Shown here in pieces: positions 20,698 to 32,052 of a stretch of DNA of 64,000 bases (positions within the stretch are counted from its first letter, which is position 1; each line of letters opens with the position of its first letter). The translations under genes and the position numbers were made by a program. Below the pieces are notes generated by a model. The model was not told the DNA's origin, ran no database searches, and worked only from the letters and a program-made list of their open reading frames with translations. The DNA comes from Yamadazyma tenuis (lineage: Eukaryota > Ascomycota > Pichiomycetes > Serinales > Debaryomycetaceae): contig NC_089465.1 of assembly GCF_029203305.1 (NCBI RefSeq), positions 682,001 through 746,000 on the forward strand, in the 5' to 3' direction.

Positions 20698-21343
20698 GAC
20701 TCTTGTGGTTCACAATTGATTTGCTTTTACAGAGAATTATTGTGTTATAAATGTGAAGCAATGTGGTTGGTCTCCTTTTTTGGTGGCTGGTTCAAGTGAG
20801 ATTTTTGTGACTGACTGAATGCGCGTCAGTCATGCACAATTGTTCAACATAATGGATTTTTCATCACTCTAAGCTTCTTGTGTACGAGCTAAAGGAACCA
20901 TGATGCTGTTATAGGGATACATACAGACCGTACCTGACGATATAATTACTGGATCAGCTCGTTTTGTCCCTATGAGTATGGTTTAACGCGATTTCCGCAT
21001 ACGATAAGGCTGGGGCTACCGAATCTCTTCAGCTTCGTCTCCAAAACAACGATCTGCAGTAGGCTTATATCTTTCTAACTTAGGATACCTCGTCATCATT
21101 TCTAAAATACTTCTGTTTTATCTCTTAATTCAGATTTATAGCCTGTTTTATAGCTTCCACTGTAAGCTTGGGAGTGCGCACCGAATCGTCTACAGCTTTA
21201 TTCTCCTGTGAACTGTTGTGAGTCCTCAAAATCCACTAAATCTGGACCCAATTCTGTCCTATATCTAAGTTTTCGGTTCAAGCTATTTGCATTGGCATTA
21301 CAGTTGTATCTGGAGAACAATTTTGCTTCACACTTTAAACTCA
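20698..21343. promoter_or_regulatory. Divergent promoter of SAC6 and VPS18
   Basis: About 640 bp. An interrupted palindrome TGACTGAC (20808-20815) and GTCAGTCA (20825-20832) with a 9-bp spacer lies about 110 bp upstream of SAC6; half sites resemble bZIP (TGACT) cores. No other site is clear. Confidence 0.4.
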
Positions 21344-24300
21344 ATGCCTCCTGACACAGACGAGACTTCTCTTATAACGAGGGAAACGTCACAAGTCATA
21401 TCCTATGACGAAGCTATCTCTGACAACAATGCCGGAGCAGAAGAACCTTCATTTGAGGTTGATCCAGTTCAACTTCAGTTTGAGCTTGACCACAAGCTTC
21501 GACAGCTTTGTGTTAAATCTAACATCATGTTTCTTGTTCTTGATAAGTCAATATTTAAGATTGATCTCGATAACCCGGCAATAGTCAAGCGATTTCAGTT
21601 TGCTAGTGATGCAATAATGAGTAACAGTTGGTTATCTCCTGATGGCCAGCATTTTGTTGTTCAAGTTAATGGAACCAGCTACTTTTACTTGCACAATAGT
21701 TACGATAAATTCAAAGTGCTTCCAAGGCTAAAGGGTCTAGAAATCGAAGATATTGTATTTCCTCATAAGACATCCCAGTCACACTTCGATAATGTATCCA
21801 CTGGTGATTTCTTCATAATCACCAAAGAAAATATCGTACTTTTGGCCAATATCAAATCTCATTTCGGTCAGGACAACAAGAAAGACGATAAGTACCTAAA
21901 GCAAACATACAAGTGTGCGGATAAAATAACGGGATTGTGTTTGAGTAATAACAGTACCAGGATAGAAATCTTCACTCCCCTGTCTATTCTTCAGTGGGAT
22001 TGCTTTGAGCTATCAGTCAACGAAATACTTCGAGTATTCAAATCGGATCCAAAAATAATCAAACTCAGAGGGTCAGGTGATGCAGTACTCGAGTCTTCTG
22101 ACTCCAGTTATGTGCTTTTGTCGGCACACACAAATAACTTGGTGACAAATGATTCTGAATTGACCCTCTCCAAATTATCCAAGTTGAACCCGTTGGTGAA
22201 ATTATCCAATAAGTTTGTGTTGACTAACCACCATATTTTGGTATTGTCCCAAAGCCATTCAGATCTCATTGTTTTCTCCAAGCTATCTAATTCTCCTCCT
22301 AAGGTCATCAAATTACCTCAGCAAGTGTCCAACATTACAGCCGATTATATAAGTCATACGTACTGGCTTTATGGCAAGAATGCAATTTACGAAATTCTAA
22401 TAGAAAACGAATCGGTCAAAGTGTGGTACGACTTCTACAAGATGGGGAAGTATGAGGAGGCTATCAAAGCTTTGGAGTTGTCCGAGTCAAAGGAGAAACC
22501 TTTGAGGGCAAACATGGTTCTTACCAAACAGGGTTACGAATATTTGCAGAAGGGGGCCTTTGGTTTGAATTTCAATAAAAAGTTTGATTCTAGTTTGATT
22601 GCCTTACAGATTAAAGGGTTGCAAATTCTTGCCAATCTGGCTGAGCCTTTCGAAAAGATTTGTCTCATGTTGATGAACTTACATAATTCAGACTCGACCG
22701 ATTTGAATAGTACCATATCTCAAAAGCTTCTTGTGGAATACCTTCTCGTCAAATTCGACCAAGTAAAAAAGGAGAACAACAAGATTAGAATTGTTGTAAT
22801 TTCAAGCTGGATCATTGAGCTTATGCTCCGAAACATATACAACCTCGAAGATGAACAAAACCTGATAAATACAACTATCGGTACAAAGAATGGAGTTGAT
22901 GATGACAAGGCCAAATATTCTAAGGAGATGAATAGCGATTTTATCAAATTTTTTGACTCAAACTACAAATTGTTTGATAAGGATACCGTGTACCAAATAA
23001 TGAGTGAATTGAACTACCAATCAAAACTAATCCATTACGCTGAACTTAACCATGACTACGAATTCATATTGAATTACTGCGCCGATCTTGAGGATTGGTC
23101 TGGGTGTCTTCAAATCTTAGTGAAAATGTATTCAGCTAATGTCCCTAGTTTTGAAAGTGCTCTAATGAGGACTGCATCTGTTTTACTTTTGAATTATCCA
23201 GGACCAACAACTGAAACTTGGTTAAAATTTGCTAATGTAGACTACAAAAAGTTGCTTCTGAGCCTTTTGGTCTATAACAAGAAGTATAGTGCTACCGTTT
23301 CGGCATTCGACAATTACAGTCTAATATTCCTTCTGAAATTAATTTTCCAGAAAAATATCAAGGAAAGAGTCGTCAACAATTATTACTTGCTGCTTCTTAT
23401 AACATATCCAACTCATTCACAAGGTCCAGAAGAAACGGATATCGAAAGCAAGTATATCAACAAGCAGATTCTAAAACTCCTCAATTATATCAGATTGAAT
23501 CCAAAGCTTTATGATTCAGGATTTATCTTGAGGCTTTGTCTTGATAACAACCACATTCAACCAGCTGTGATTATTCTTATCCATGATCTAAAGCTTTTTG
23601 AGCAAGCGTTGAAATTGGCAATTGATTCTGATTTAACAGAATTGGCCATCAGTGTTTTAGAAAGATTCAACAAGTACATTGATAACAATCTTGAAGATGG
23701 CGATGATGATACCCTAGATTTGGATGTAAACCAAAATCCCCTCTCGGAATATCCAAACAAGTTTGTTGATATTAGCAAGAATAAACTACATCACAAGGAC
23801 TTCACCCAAGGAAAAAAACTTTGGGTGATGTTCGCTAAATACTTAATTGAAGGAGTTATGAACAACAAGGAATTCGAAATACTTGGAAATGTTCATGGGG
23901 ATTTGGAATCCGAAGAAAATGGAGATGGACACACTTCTAGTGAAAACGAAGATATAGTCAAAGATTTGACGAATGTGTTAGCAGGCCAAGCTGTCAAACC
24001 AGTTGACCATTCCCCTATTACTCTGAAAAAGGCTAACAGAGTTCTTCGGTATCTTCTTGATTCTTCATTCAATGCTACTATTAACTCCAGCTTTGTCAAC
24101 CTCAGAGACTTACTTCAACTATTCCCTGAGTCAGTGATGGTGAATAATTTTAAAGATGAAATTATAAGATCCTTGAACCAGTATAACAACAAGATTAACC
24201 AACTATCCATTGAAATGAAAGAATCCCTTTTAATTTCCAACAAACTTAATAACCAGATTCAGGAATCGAATGACCGGATAAAGAAAGGTAAAATCTTTAC

Positions 24301-24619
24301 CATTGTTGAACCAGGAGAGCCCTGTTGTTTTTGCAACAAGCTTTTAATCAGCAAAAACTTTGTGGTATTCCCGAATTGTCATCACGGCTTCCACAAAGAG
24401 TGTCTTGTGAAATACTACTTGATGATTAAGGGTGATTACCGGTTCAAAAGATTTTTCCAGAACTTCAAAAAACAGAATGGGGGTGGGAATAAGAAAGAAT
24501 TGGACGATATCATGTTGCGAGAGTGTGTTTTATGTAATGAGAGCAATATTCTTACAATTGATAATAATTTGGTGGATCCTATAAAAGACAAAGCAGCTAT
24601 CGATGAGTGGGAGTTATGA
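21344..24619 (+). CDS. VPS18: HOPS/CORVET subunit Vps18 (Pep3)
   Basis: 1091 residues. The N-terminal half reads as a beta-propeller and the C-terminal half as alpha-solenoid repeats typical of class C Vps proteins. The last 120 residues hold a RING-type zinc finger (CCFC, then CHHGFHKEC, then CVLC). Vps18 is a core subunit of the HOPS and CORVET tethers at vacuole and endosome. It is longer than the Saccharomyces protein (918). I chose MPPDTDETSL at 21344; the ATG at 21287 would add 19 residues rich in aromatic residues. The downstream gene SPB1 is in the same direction. Confidence 0.85.
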   Translation: MPPDTDETSLITRETSQVISYDEAISDNNAGAEEPSFEVDPVQLQFELDHKLRQLCVKSNIMFLVLDKSIFKIDLDNPAIVKRFQFASDAIMSNSWLSPDGQHFVVQVNGTSYFYLHNSYDKFKVLPRLKGLEIEDIVFPHKTSQSHFDNVSTGDFFIITKENIVLLANIKSHFGQDNKKDDKYLKQTYKCADKITGLCLSNNSTRIEIFTPLSILQWDCFELSVNEILRVFKSDPKIIKLRGSGDAVLESSDSSYVLLSAHTNNLVTNDSELTLSKLSKLNPLVKLSNKFVLTNHHILVLSQSHSDLIVFSKLSNSPPKVIKLPQQVSNITADYISHTYWLYGKNAIYEILIENESVKVWYDFYKMGKYEEAIKALELSESKEKPLRANMVLTKQGYEYLQKGAFGLNFNKKFDSSLIALQIKGLQILANLAEPFEKICLMLMNLHNSDSTDLNSTISQKLLVEYLLVKFDQVKKENNKIRIVVISSWIIELMLRNIYNLEDEQNLINTTIGTKNGVDDDKAKYSKEMNSDFIKFFDSNYKLFDKDTVYQIMSELNYQSKLIHYAELNHDYEFILNYCADLEDWSGCLQILVKMYSANVPSFESALMRTASVLLLNYPGPTTETWLKFANVDYKKLLLSLLVYNKKYSATVSAFDNYSLIFLLKLIFQKNIKERVVNNYYLLLLITYPTHSQGPEETDIESKYINKQILKLLNYIRLNPKLYDSGFILRLCLDNNHIQPAVIILIHDLKLFEQALKLAIDSDLTELAISVLERFNKYIDNNLEDGDDDTLDLDVNQNPLSEYPNKFVDISKNKLHHKDFTQGKKLWVMFAKYLIEGVMNNKEFEILGNVHGDLESEENGDGHTSSENEDIVKDLTNVLAGQAVKPVDHSPITLKKANRVLRYLLDSSFNATINSSFVNLRDLLQLFPESVMVNNFKDEIIRSLNQYNNKINQLSIEMKESLLISNKLNNQIQESNDRIKKGKIFTIVEPGEPCCFCNKLLISKNFVVFPNCHHGFHKECLVKYYLMIKGDYRFKRFFQNFKKQNGGGNKKELDDIMLRECVLCNESNILTIDNNLVDPIKDKAAIDEWEL

Positions 24620-24755
24620 TGAGAAGGTAAATATATAATGAAATAATCAGTGGTGATTTGTTGTTGTATTCAACACCCTCCTATATCCTAGTTGTACTTA
24701 TTTTCCCTCTACTCCCTTTATTCAGTTGATTGTGACTTTGTGTAACTTTGCGCAT

Positions 24756-24763
24756 CTCATCGC
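24756..24763 (-). promoter_or_regulatory. PAC element upstream of SPB1
   Basis: CTCATCGC is the reverse complement of GCGATGAG, the PAC box of ribosome-biogenesis genes (bound by Pbf/Dot6-Tod6 in yeast). It lies 41 bp before the SPB1 start codon and is followed by a T-rich tract. Confidence 0.65.
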
Positions 24764-24803
24764 ATTTTTTTCTCTCTATGAAATATATTATTATCTATTC
24801 ACC

Positions 24804-27263
24804 ATGGGGAAAGTACAGAAGAAGAATAGTAAAGGGCGTTTAGATAGATACTACCATTTGGCTAAAGAAAAGGGATACCGTGCTCGTTCCTCTTTTAAGA
24901 TCATCCAAATTAACGAAAAGTATGGCCACTTTTTGGAAAAGTCCAAAGTAGTGATTGATTTATGTGCTGCTCCAGGTTCTTGGTGCCAGGTGGCATCTCA
25001 GTTATGTCCTATCAATTCATTGATTATCGGAGTTGATATTGTTCCTATAAAGCCCCTTCCCAAAGTTATTACTTTCCAATCAGATATTACAACTGAAGAT
25101 TGTAGATCAAAGCTTAGAGGATATATGAAAACCTGGAAGGCAGATACAGTTTTACATGATGGTGCTCCTAATGTCGGTTTGGGTTGGGTCCAAGATGCGT
25201 TTACTCAATCTCAGTTGACTTTGCAAGCCCTCAAATTGGCAGTTGAAAATTTGTCTAACGGAGGAACTTTTGTGACTAAAGTCTTCAGATCCAGAGATTA
25301 TAATAATTTGATGTGGGTGTTTAGTCAGTTGTTTGAAAAAGTGGAAGCCACTAAGCCTCCAGCTTCTCGTACTGTTTCGGCTGAAATTTTTGTTGTTTGT
25401 AAAGGTTTCAAGTCTCCAAAAAAGCTTGATCCTCGTCTTTTAGACCCCAAGCATGTTTTTGAAGAATTGCCATCTGGACCTCAGAATAACGAAGCCAAGA
25501 TATACAATCCTGAGAAGAAGAAGAGACAAAGACAAGGTTATGAAGAAGGAGATTATTTGTTATACCATGTGATGCCTTTGTTAGAGTTTGTGAAAAATGA
25601 AGACCCTATAAATACTTTAGGAGACTTAAATAAGTTAAGTGTGCCTTCAAAAGAAGATGAAGAAACTGAGTTTAAAATGGTGAAAAAGCTTAAGAGTTTT
25701 ACCCCTGAATTACAAGAGTGCATAAAGGATTTGAAAGTATTGGGAAAGAAGGATTTCAAATTGATTTTGAAGTTTAGAAAGCATGCCAGAGAATTGCTTG
25801 GATTGGATGAAGAGGAAGCTGAGTCTGAAATCGAAGTTGAGCCTTTGACTGAGGATCAAAGAATTGATAAAGAATTACAAGAATTAAGAGATAAACACAA
25901 GCAAAAGTCTAAAAGAGAAAAGAAGCATAAGAATGAGCTCAAGCAAAAGGAGATACAGAGAATGCAAATGAACATGTTAACGGATATGAACATTGGTATC
26001 GAAGGTGCCACTAGTGATTCCCAGGGTTTGTTCAACTTGAGGTCCGCTGAAAAGACAGGTGAGCTCAACAAGTTGATCCAAGGTAAGAAGAGAATGATTT
26101 TTAATGAAGCTGATCGCATAAGGGACGTCGAAATTGATGTAGGAGATAATGAAGAGGTAGGAACCGACGATGAGCTTGACGGCTTGGAGGCTCAATTAGA
26201 TGACATGTATCACTCTTATCAAGAGAAGAGAGCTGAAAGAGATGCCAAGTACAGAGCTAAGAAATTAAGAGGTGACGAGGATGACGAACCTTGGGATGGA
26301 ATTCATTCTGAAGAAGAAAATGATGCTGAAGAAAAAGACTATGAAATGGATGACCAAAGTGAAAGTGACCTGGATGATGATGAACACATCAATCGGCTCA
26401 TCGAAGAGAAAAGGGGTAAAGATGGCTTAAGCAAGAGTGCAAAGAACTTTTTTGCTGCTAATTCTCTTTTTGAAGATGTTAATGAAGATGCATTATTAGC
26501 AGCCATGGCTCCAAAAACATCTCCTGTTGATGTAAATGGGGATGACAGAAAATTGGCGGCAGACTCTGAATCAGATGAGTCTGATTTTGCTTCCGACTCA
26601 GATTCTTCTTTTGAAATTGTTAGAGAGAAAAACGAAGTTAGTGAAGATGAAGACTCTTCCGATGAAGAAACACATAAATTCAAGAATCTCAGTGAAAAGG
26701 AAAAGAATGATCTTGCAACCGTGGAAGCTATGACTTTGGCTCATCAGCTTGCGTTAGGACATAAAACGAAGCATGACCTCGTTGATGAGGGTATTAACAG
26801 ATACTCCTTCAGAGATAATGACAATGTGCCTGAGTGGTTCATTGATGATGAGAAGAGGCACAGCAAGATTAGTAAGCCTATCACTAAAGAAGCTGCTATG
26901 GCCATTAAACAAAAACAAAAGGAATTAAATGCCAGACCCATTAAGAAGGTGTTGGAAGCTAAGGGTCGTAAAAAAATGAGAGCTTTGAAAAGATTAGAAA
27001 AGTTAAAGAAGAAGTCTGATTTGATCAACGAAGATGGAGCCAAATCTGAGCATGATAAGGCAGAAGAAATTACCAAATTGATGAAGAAGTTAACCAAGAA
27101 GCAGCAAATCAAACCTAAAGTCACGGTTGTGGTTGCAAGAGGTAGCAACAGAGGACTCAGTGGTAGACCAAGGGGAATCAAAGGTAAGTATAAAATGGTT
27201 GACGGTGTGATGAAGAACGAACAAAGAGCATTAAAGAGAATTGCCAAGAAGCACCGTAAGTAG
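24804..27263 (+). CDS. SPB1: AdoMet-dependent rRNA methyltransferase Spb1
   Basis: 819 residues, close to yeast Spb1 (841). The N-terminal RrmJ/FtsJ-like domain includes VIDLCAAPGSWCQVASQ (AdoMet-binding motif) and the catalytic Lys-Asp-Lys-Glu arrangement around DIVPIKPLPK and VLHDGAPNVG. The remainder is a long acidic/basic, Glu/Lys-rich region with the conserved Spb1 C-terminal domain. It 2'-O-methylates 25S rRNA in the peptidyl-transferase A-loop during nucleolar 60S assembly. MGKVQKKNSKGRLDRYY is the usual start, so the ATG at 24726 is rejected. A CTG in an acidic Ser-rich stretch fits serine. Confidence 0.97.
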   Translation: MGKVQKKNSKGRLDRYYHLAKEKGYRARSSFKIIQINEKYGHFLEKSKVVIDLCAAPGSWCQVASQLCPINSLIIGVDIVPIKPLPKVITFQSDITTEDCRSKLRGYMKTWKADTVLHDGAPNVGLGWVQDAFTQSQLTLQALKLAVENLSNGGTFVTKVFRSRDYNNLMWVFSQLFEKVEATKPPASRTVSAEIFVVCKGFKSPKKLDPRLLDPKHVFEELPSGPQNNEAKIYNPEKKKRQRQGYEEGDYLLYHVMPLLEFVKNEDPINTLGDLNKLSVPSKEDEETEFKMVKKLKSFTPELQECIKDLKVLGKKDFKLILKFRKHARELLGLDEEEAESEIEVEPLTEDQRIDKELQELRDKHKQKSKREKKHKNELKQKEIQRMQMNMLTDMNIGIEGATSDSQGLFNLRSAEKTGELNKLIQGKKRMIFNEADRIRDVEIDVGDNEEVGTDDELDGLEAQLDDMYHSYQEKRAERDAKYRAKKLRGDEDDEPWDGIHSEEENDAEEKDYEMDDQSESDLDDDEHINRLIEEKRGKDGLSKSAKNFFAANSLFEDVNEDALLAAMAPKTSPVDVNGDDRKLAADSESDESDFASDSDSSFEIVREKNEVSEDEDSSDEETHKFKNLSEKEKNDLATVEAMTLAHQLALGHKTKHDLVDEGINRYSFRDNDNVPEWFIDDEKRHSKISKPITKEAAMAIKQKQKELNARPIKKVLEAKGRKKMRALKRLEKLKKKSDLINEDGAKSEHDKAEEITKLMKKLTKKQQIKPKVTVVVARGSNRGLSGRPRGIKGKYKMVDGVMKNEQRALKRIAKKHRK

Positions 27264-30132
27264 TTTTTCACGTCTTCTAATTTAAAATCAAACATTGTAA
27301 GCATTGTCCGTTGTATCATGTAGAGTTATGGAACAATTCCGGTTAATTTTCCAAGTTTCCCTCAGGCGTTCAGCTCCATAAAAGTCTGGATCAACTCAAC
27401 CATTCTGATCTTACAGAGGAGGCCACTGCACATCCAAAGGGGTTCTCATGCACTTCAATTAGAAATGGAACTATGTTGTCAAGGGGCAGCATTGTTTCTA
27501 GGGGGGTAAAGTTTTTTTGTGTTGTATGTTGATGAATAGGCGCCCTCCTACCCATTTAGTGGGAAGGAGGCAGCTCACTTTTATCTGATCGAGCATTTGT
27601 TTTCTGCGTGATTTTGAGAAACCAGATATCCGTTATTGATATATGTTTATGACCTCGATCGTATTCACATCAATACTAGAGAACGATATGTTTCTCAATG
27701 ATCAGACTTTTGCAACCAAATGAAAGAAGCGATTGCCTTTTTTCCTCCGTCTCGATACCATAACTTCTCTCCAATATAATCCTGTTGGGCGGCAGTTGTA
27801 AAATCAACAACAACGCTTGCAGTCAAAAAAAAAATGCCTAATTAAGCAATAGTCAAAAGTTAAAACCGACTCCTGATTTTCCAACTTTCTTGAGATAAAT
27901 GGAGATATAGAAGATCCTACAAGCATCCGAAATGTAGTGGGTGGTAACCTTGGTGTTATCGAATATAGTCTGTCTACGTCTTAAGAACCGTACAATATTG
28001 GTCCTTTGTAGCAAGCACCAAGTTGTCAAGTTTTGACGTAACTCAATTGCCGTATCTCGTAATTGCACTAGAAAATTAAAAAATTTACTGATAACGTTGG
28101 TATTTTGTTTTTGGCATTTAGCCGCCCGCCAAAAAGAGCCTTCGGCAATTAACGAGGAGACTACTAGGCCGAGGCCAAAAGAGTGCAGTGCATGTTTTAG
28201 GGGCCTTTGGTGGACCTTGTGTATCAGTCTTGCCCTGCAGTTTCAGTGACACTCCTTACACTATTTTTGACTTCCTGGCTAATCTCTTCTCAAGGGGCGT
28301 ACTTCTGCAGGACTTGCATAAATTGTTTTAATTTAACCTAATTAGGAAAGTATGAGATAACAAGTAATTGGAGGTTTTTGAGTTGGAAGTGCGGTGCAAT
28401 CGGTTTTGTAACTGTACGGTAAATTGGAGATGTTACAATTACTATTGACTAATTATCATTCCATTGTCCAATTTTAACAGAATCTATTATTGTTGTGTAA
28501 GCCTTTTTACCGTCTACCATTAAATGCATAGAACATGCTGATATATCCGTAAGGACCCAGGCTAAAGGAGATATGTGCACGAAGTCGCCGATCATTTTAA
28601 GAAGGAGGTAACCTGCAGCAATTACTTTAGATATAGAAAATCCCATTAATAATTTGCACCCTTGCCAACAGGAATGTCGTCCGCTGTAAAGATAAAATAT
28701 GTTAACAATCTGTTACAGATTTTTGCAGGTTGAGAAGTTGTTTTTTTTACTCGCCCTATCCTGCTTTCTTGGACAAAACTTTAATATTGTTCCTTTAAAA
28801 AAAGCAAATCTCCAGCCTTCATACATTGACGTGTTATATTTTAATTCGGGTCATTCCCGCAATGAAACCGGCTCTTACAATCTTAAATTTATTAACCTGA
28901 AAAATGCTGAAACTGATTGTAATAAGTGTCGCATCGCATTATACAGAATTGATATTAATCCACAAAACTCCTCTAATCAGGGAAGTATTTGTTTTCTAAA
29001 TGGGCTGGAGAACCAGGATCTTCTGTATTCTCTTATGCTGAATCTTTCAGGTTCCGTACTAAAATTACTCAGAAATGGATAAAGGAATCCAAAGAATGCG
29101 GAAACCTCTAGATTGAATGGAACAGAATTGCCTCCGAGTTACTTCTCTCACTTCGTGATTATTCGTATCTTTGTGAAATGAACTAATCGAGGTACATTAG
29201 ATATTATTCTTAACCTGAACTCTTTGCTCTAGACGAATTTAATTATTCCTGTAGCAAATTCTATCTTCGCAAAGAGCGACATTCCTGTTTAGAGAGTTGG
29301 ATTATTTGTAAGATTTCTGTACGAGGCATATTGTGCATATTGTGCATGTTATTGATGCTTGTTACGAAATATACCTGCAGGTGTGACCAGCAGGGCTGTC
29401 TGAAACGGACAAAGCCAGCGCCCTGAAACAATACTTTTAGTGCATCAAAATGTGTTTAGGTACACGACTATTCTCCCGAAACGAATTTAATGTTGAAAAA
29501 TAATCTAATGGATAGACCCGCCTCCAATATTATCTCCTGTAGTGATATGTCCTGCGCGAAATAACAAGATGGTTATAGTTACTCGTTAAAAGTATATAAT
29601 CTTCCATACCGAAATTGGCTTTGTAATTAAACCGTGCCTTTGGAAAGGGTTTTTGTGTCTTATTTCAAAGTAGCGCATCTTCTACTCAAGTTTTTTTCTT
29701 CAAAAAAATTACATCCCTATCTTTTGTTCATTTATTTCACTACTACAACTAAAAGAGGTTTGCTCCTATAGGTTTTTGCATAAGAAGATAAGTGTCTTCC
29801 ATTCCATAGAATCTGTCTTCCTTTTCTTTTGGGCCCTTTGGTTGTAGCGTTCCTTTTTTACTTCCTAAGACCCGTCTGCGTTCGTCGTGACCTGTTGCGT
29901 GTTCTAGTTGCTGACTTTTATCAAGTGAAGCGTCCATTCATTCCGAATCATACTTTCAGTTCATTCCTTTTCCGTTTGTTTCATTGACTGTGTTACTCCT
30001 TGTGACTTTTCATTTCATTATTTATTTATTTGGATTCTTGTCACTAGCTTGTGATCGTTTGCTTATTTCTACTTAATTCCTTAACCGTGTTAATAATTCT
30101 TCCACAGTCATTCAAACAGTCGTCATATACTA
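27264..30132. promoter_or_regulatory. 2.9-kb intergenic region upstream of a disordered protein gene
   Basis: No gene that I can defend. A 10-bp stem with one A-A mismatch lies at 27544-27570 (CCTCCTACCCA pairing with TGGGAAGGAGG), 280 bp after SPB1. Three ORFs of 65-127 codons show no family features. The last 450 bp are T-rich, as in a long 5' leader. Length and composition suggest an extended promoter for the gene at 30133. Confidence 0.45.
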
Positions 30133-32052
30133 ATGAGCTCCTTGCCGAACGCTACATACTTGTCAGTAACCCCAAATCTGCTGGGCGGTGAAAGAGTGCA
30201 TCGACACAGAAGATCCGCCGCCATTTCCGGTGATTTTGACAATTTTGGTCTCGGACTCTTTTCTCCTTCGAGTAAACCAAATAACAAAGACGATGATACG
30301 GATGCACATTTTAACTTTAATAATGATGATGACTTTGCTAAGAGTGTCTCCGACTTCCTGTTCCCGAACAGCAAGAATTATGACAACTTTATGGTGTCAA
30401 CCCCTCCAAGATATTTTAATTCAAATGGAAGGAAGAACTTGCATTCACCAATCAAACTTAACCAAAAGAGAGCCTTCAATAAGAAGAGCAGTAATAGCAA
30501 CTTGAACTCAAATCACCCAAATACACCAAAGACTAAATTCTTTTTGACAGAAGAAACCAACTTAAATAATGATAATGTACCGGATGCAGTTATCGATTTA
30601 GATGAGGTTCTTAATGCTAACTTGCATATAGGAGATTACATTCACCGATGTCAAAAGGAGAAAGATGATGTCTTTTTCGATGACGAATACTTATCTTCAC
30701 CATTCCTCAAGCCCTTGTCGTCATCACCTTACACATTTTCACCTTCCATCAGTTTACCAAACACTACCCTTTTGCAACAACCAATTCAAGAAAACATTAA
30801 CGACGACATAGAAAATAGTCATGATGATGATGCCGTGATAGGTATTGATGAAAATGAAGTTCTTTACAATCCACCAAACATTGCTGGTGAGGTATATTCT
30901 AATAGCTCGACTAATTCTTCGTGCTCAAGCTTGAAAAGGCAACTGGTGGAGAAGATTATGTCCAATTCTTCTCGAGATTCCAATACTTCTCCCCCAATTG
31001 TAAATCACAATATTGTCAACTCGACTCCAAAAAGATCGGGAGCAAAGGCGAATAGATACCAATCATTTTACGACCAATCTTTCAAATTATCAAATGCATT
31101 GAAATCTTCTGAGAGCGTCAATTTGACTAAACCCAACTCCCCCAAGCATGTCAATATGACATTATACATGTCTTCAAATAATTCATCTACCTTGCATACT
31201 CCTCCACATCAACCTCAATCTCAGCCTCAAGGATTAAGTCAAGCATTCGGCCAGCCAAAGTTCTATAAAGAGAGTCTGAGACTTTTGGCTCACTCTTCAA
31301 GTTTACCAGTTCTACAATCTCAAAGGGGAATGCCTAAATACCAAAGACATGGAGAACTCCGAACAAGGTATATTGAGATCAACAAATTATCTCCGCCCCC
31401 CAGCATTCAGAGTGCTACTTCTGGTAGTCCTACAAGTTCTCCTAGTAAAGGAACACTTCCAAAATTCATTCAGAAGGATAACAGAATCGAAATATCAGTA
31501 ACTTCTCCGCAACAACAAACCACTTCCAATAGTCCAATCAGCATAATTTCAGACACTAACTCGACCATGACATCAAACATAAGTACTGTTCAGTCAACAG
31601 ATCATTCTTCTTTTGTATCAGATTCCAAGGAAAGAGAGAAAGAGAGGGCACTTCAAACACCTCCAATGATTGTTGTTTCCAATGAAAAGGATTCTAACGA
31701 TATTGAGACTGTTCGTAATTCACCTGTATTTATGTCGTCTGGTTCCAAACCACTGTCTCCAACGAAGCGGACACCCAGAAGACCCCTTACCCCAAATGAA
31801 CAGAAGGTAATACAGGAAACAAGAATTCCTCCGTTCAAAGCCAATATGCACCAAAAAAGTGCAAAAAAGCCTCTGGAATTTAAAGTGCCGGCTCCTAAAC
31901 GAATTAATGACCATCTGAAGTCTAAGTCTTTGTCAATGGTATTGACAGACTTGGCTCCAAAGTTGTCAAAATCGACATCTACCCTCGGAGATGATTCCTC
32001 CATTAAGTCTAATAAATCCAGTAAACTTATTAGCTGGTTTCGAAGAAAATAG
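30133..32052 (+). CDS. Disordered Ser/Asn-rich protein, possible Cbk1/Cdc28 substrate
   Basis: 639 residues, low complexity, rich in Ser, Asn, Pro and Thr. I do not recognise the family with certainty. Visible linear motifs: an HRHRRSAAISGDFD block near residue 24-37; FLFP near residue 75, which fits the [YF]xFP docking consensus of the NDR kinase Cbk1; several TP/SP sites followed by Lys/Arg, densest around residues 536-556, as in Cdc28 substrates; and a basic C-terminus ending WFRRK. Fir1/Zrg8-type septation regulators share such features, but this is inference. The unusually long upstream region suggests complex regulation. Confidence 0.85.
   Translation: MSSLPNATYLSVTPNLLGGERVHRHRRSAAISGDFDNFGLGLFSPSSKPNNKDDDTDAHFNFNNDDDFAKSVSDFLFPNSKNYDNFMVSTPPRYFNSNGRKNLHSPIKLNQKRAFNKKSSNSNLNSNHPNTPKTKFFLTEETNLNNDNVPDAVIDLDEVLNANLHIGDYIHRCQKEKDDVFFDDEYLSSPFLKPLSSSPYTFSPSISLPNTTLLQQPIQENINDDIENSHDDDAVIGIDENEVLYNPPNIAGEVYSNSSTNSSCSSLKRQLVEKIMSNSSRDSNTSPPIVNHNIVNSTPKRSGAKANRYQSFYDQSFKLSNALKSSESVNLTKPNSPKHVNMTLYMSSNNSSTLHTPPHQPQSQPQGLSQAFGQPKFYKESLRLLAHSSSLPVLQSQRGMPKYQRHGELRTRYIEINKLSPPPSIQSATSGSPTSSPSKGTLPKFIQKDNRIEISVTSPQQQTTSNSPISIISDTNSTMTSNISTVQSTDHSSFVSDSKEREKERALQTPPMIVVSNEKDSNDIETVRNSPVFMSSGSKPLSPTKRTPRRPLTPNEQKVIQETRIPPFKANMHQKSAKKPLEFKVPAPKRINDHLKSKSLSMVLTDLAPKLSKSTSTLGDDSSIKSNKSSKLISWFRRK

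Noticed and set aside
28699..29082. 127-codon plus-strand ORF with a hydrophobic N-terminus
   Set aside because: No recognised features, AT-rich composition, isolated in a long noncoding stretch. Cannot be excluded as a small orphan gene but not supported.
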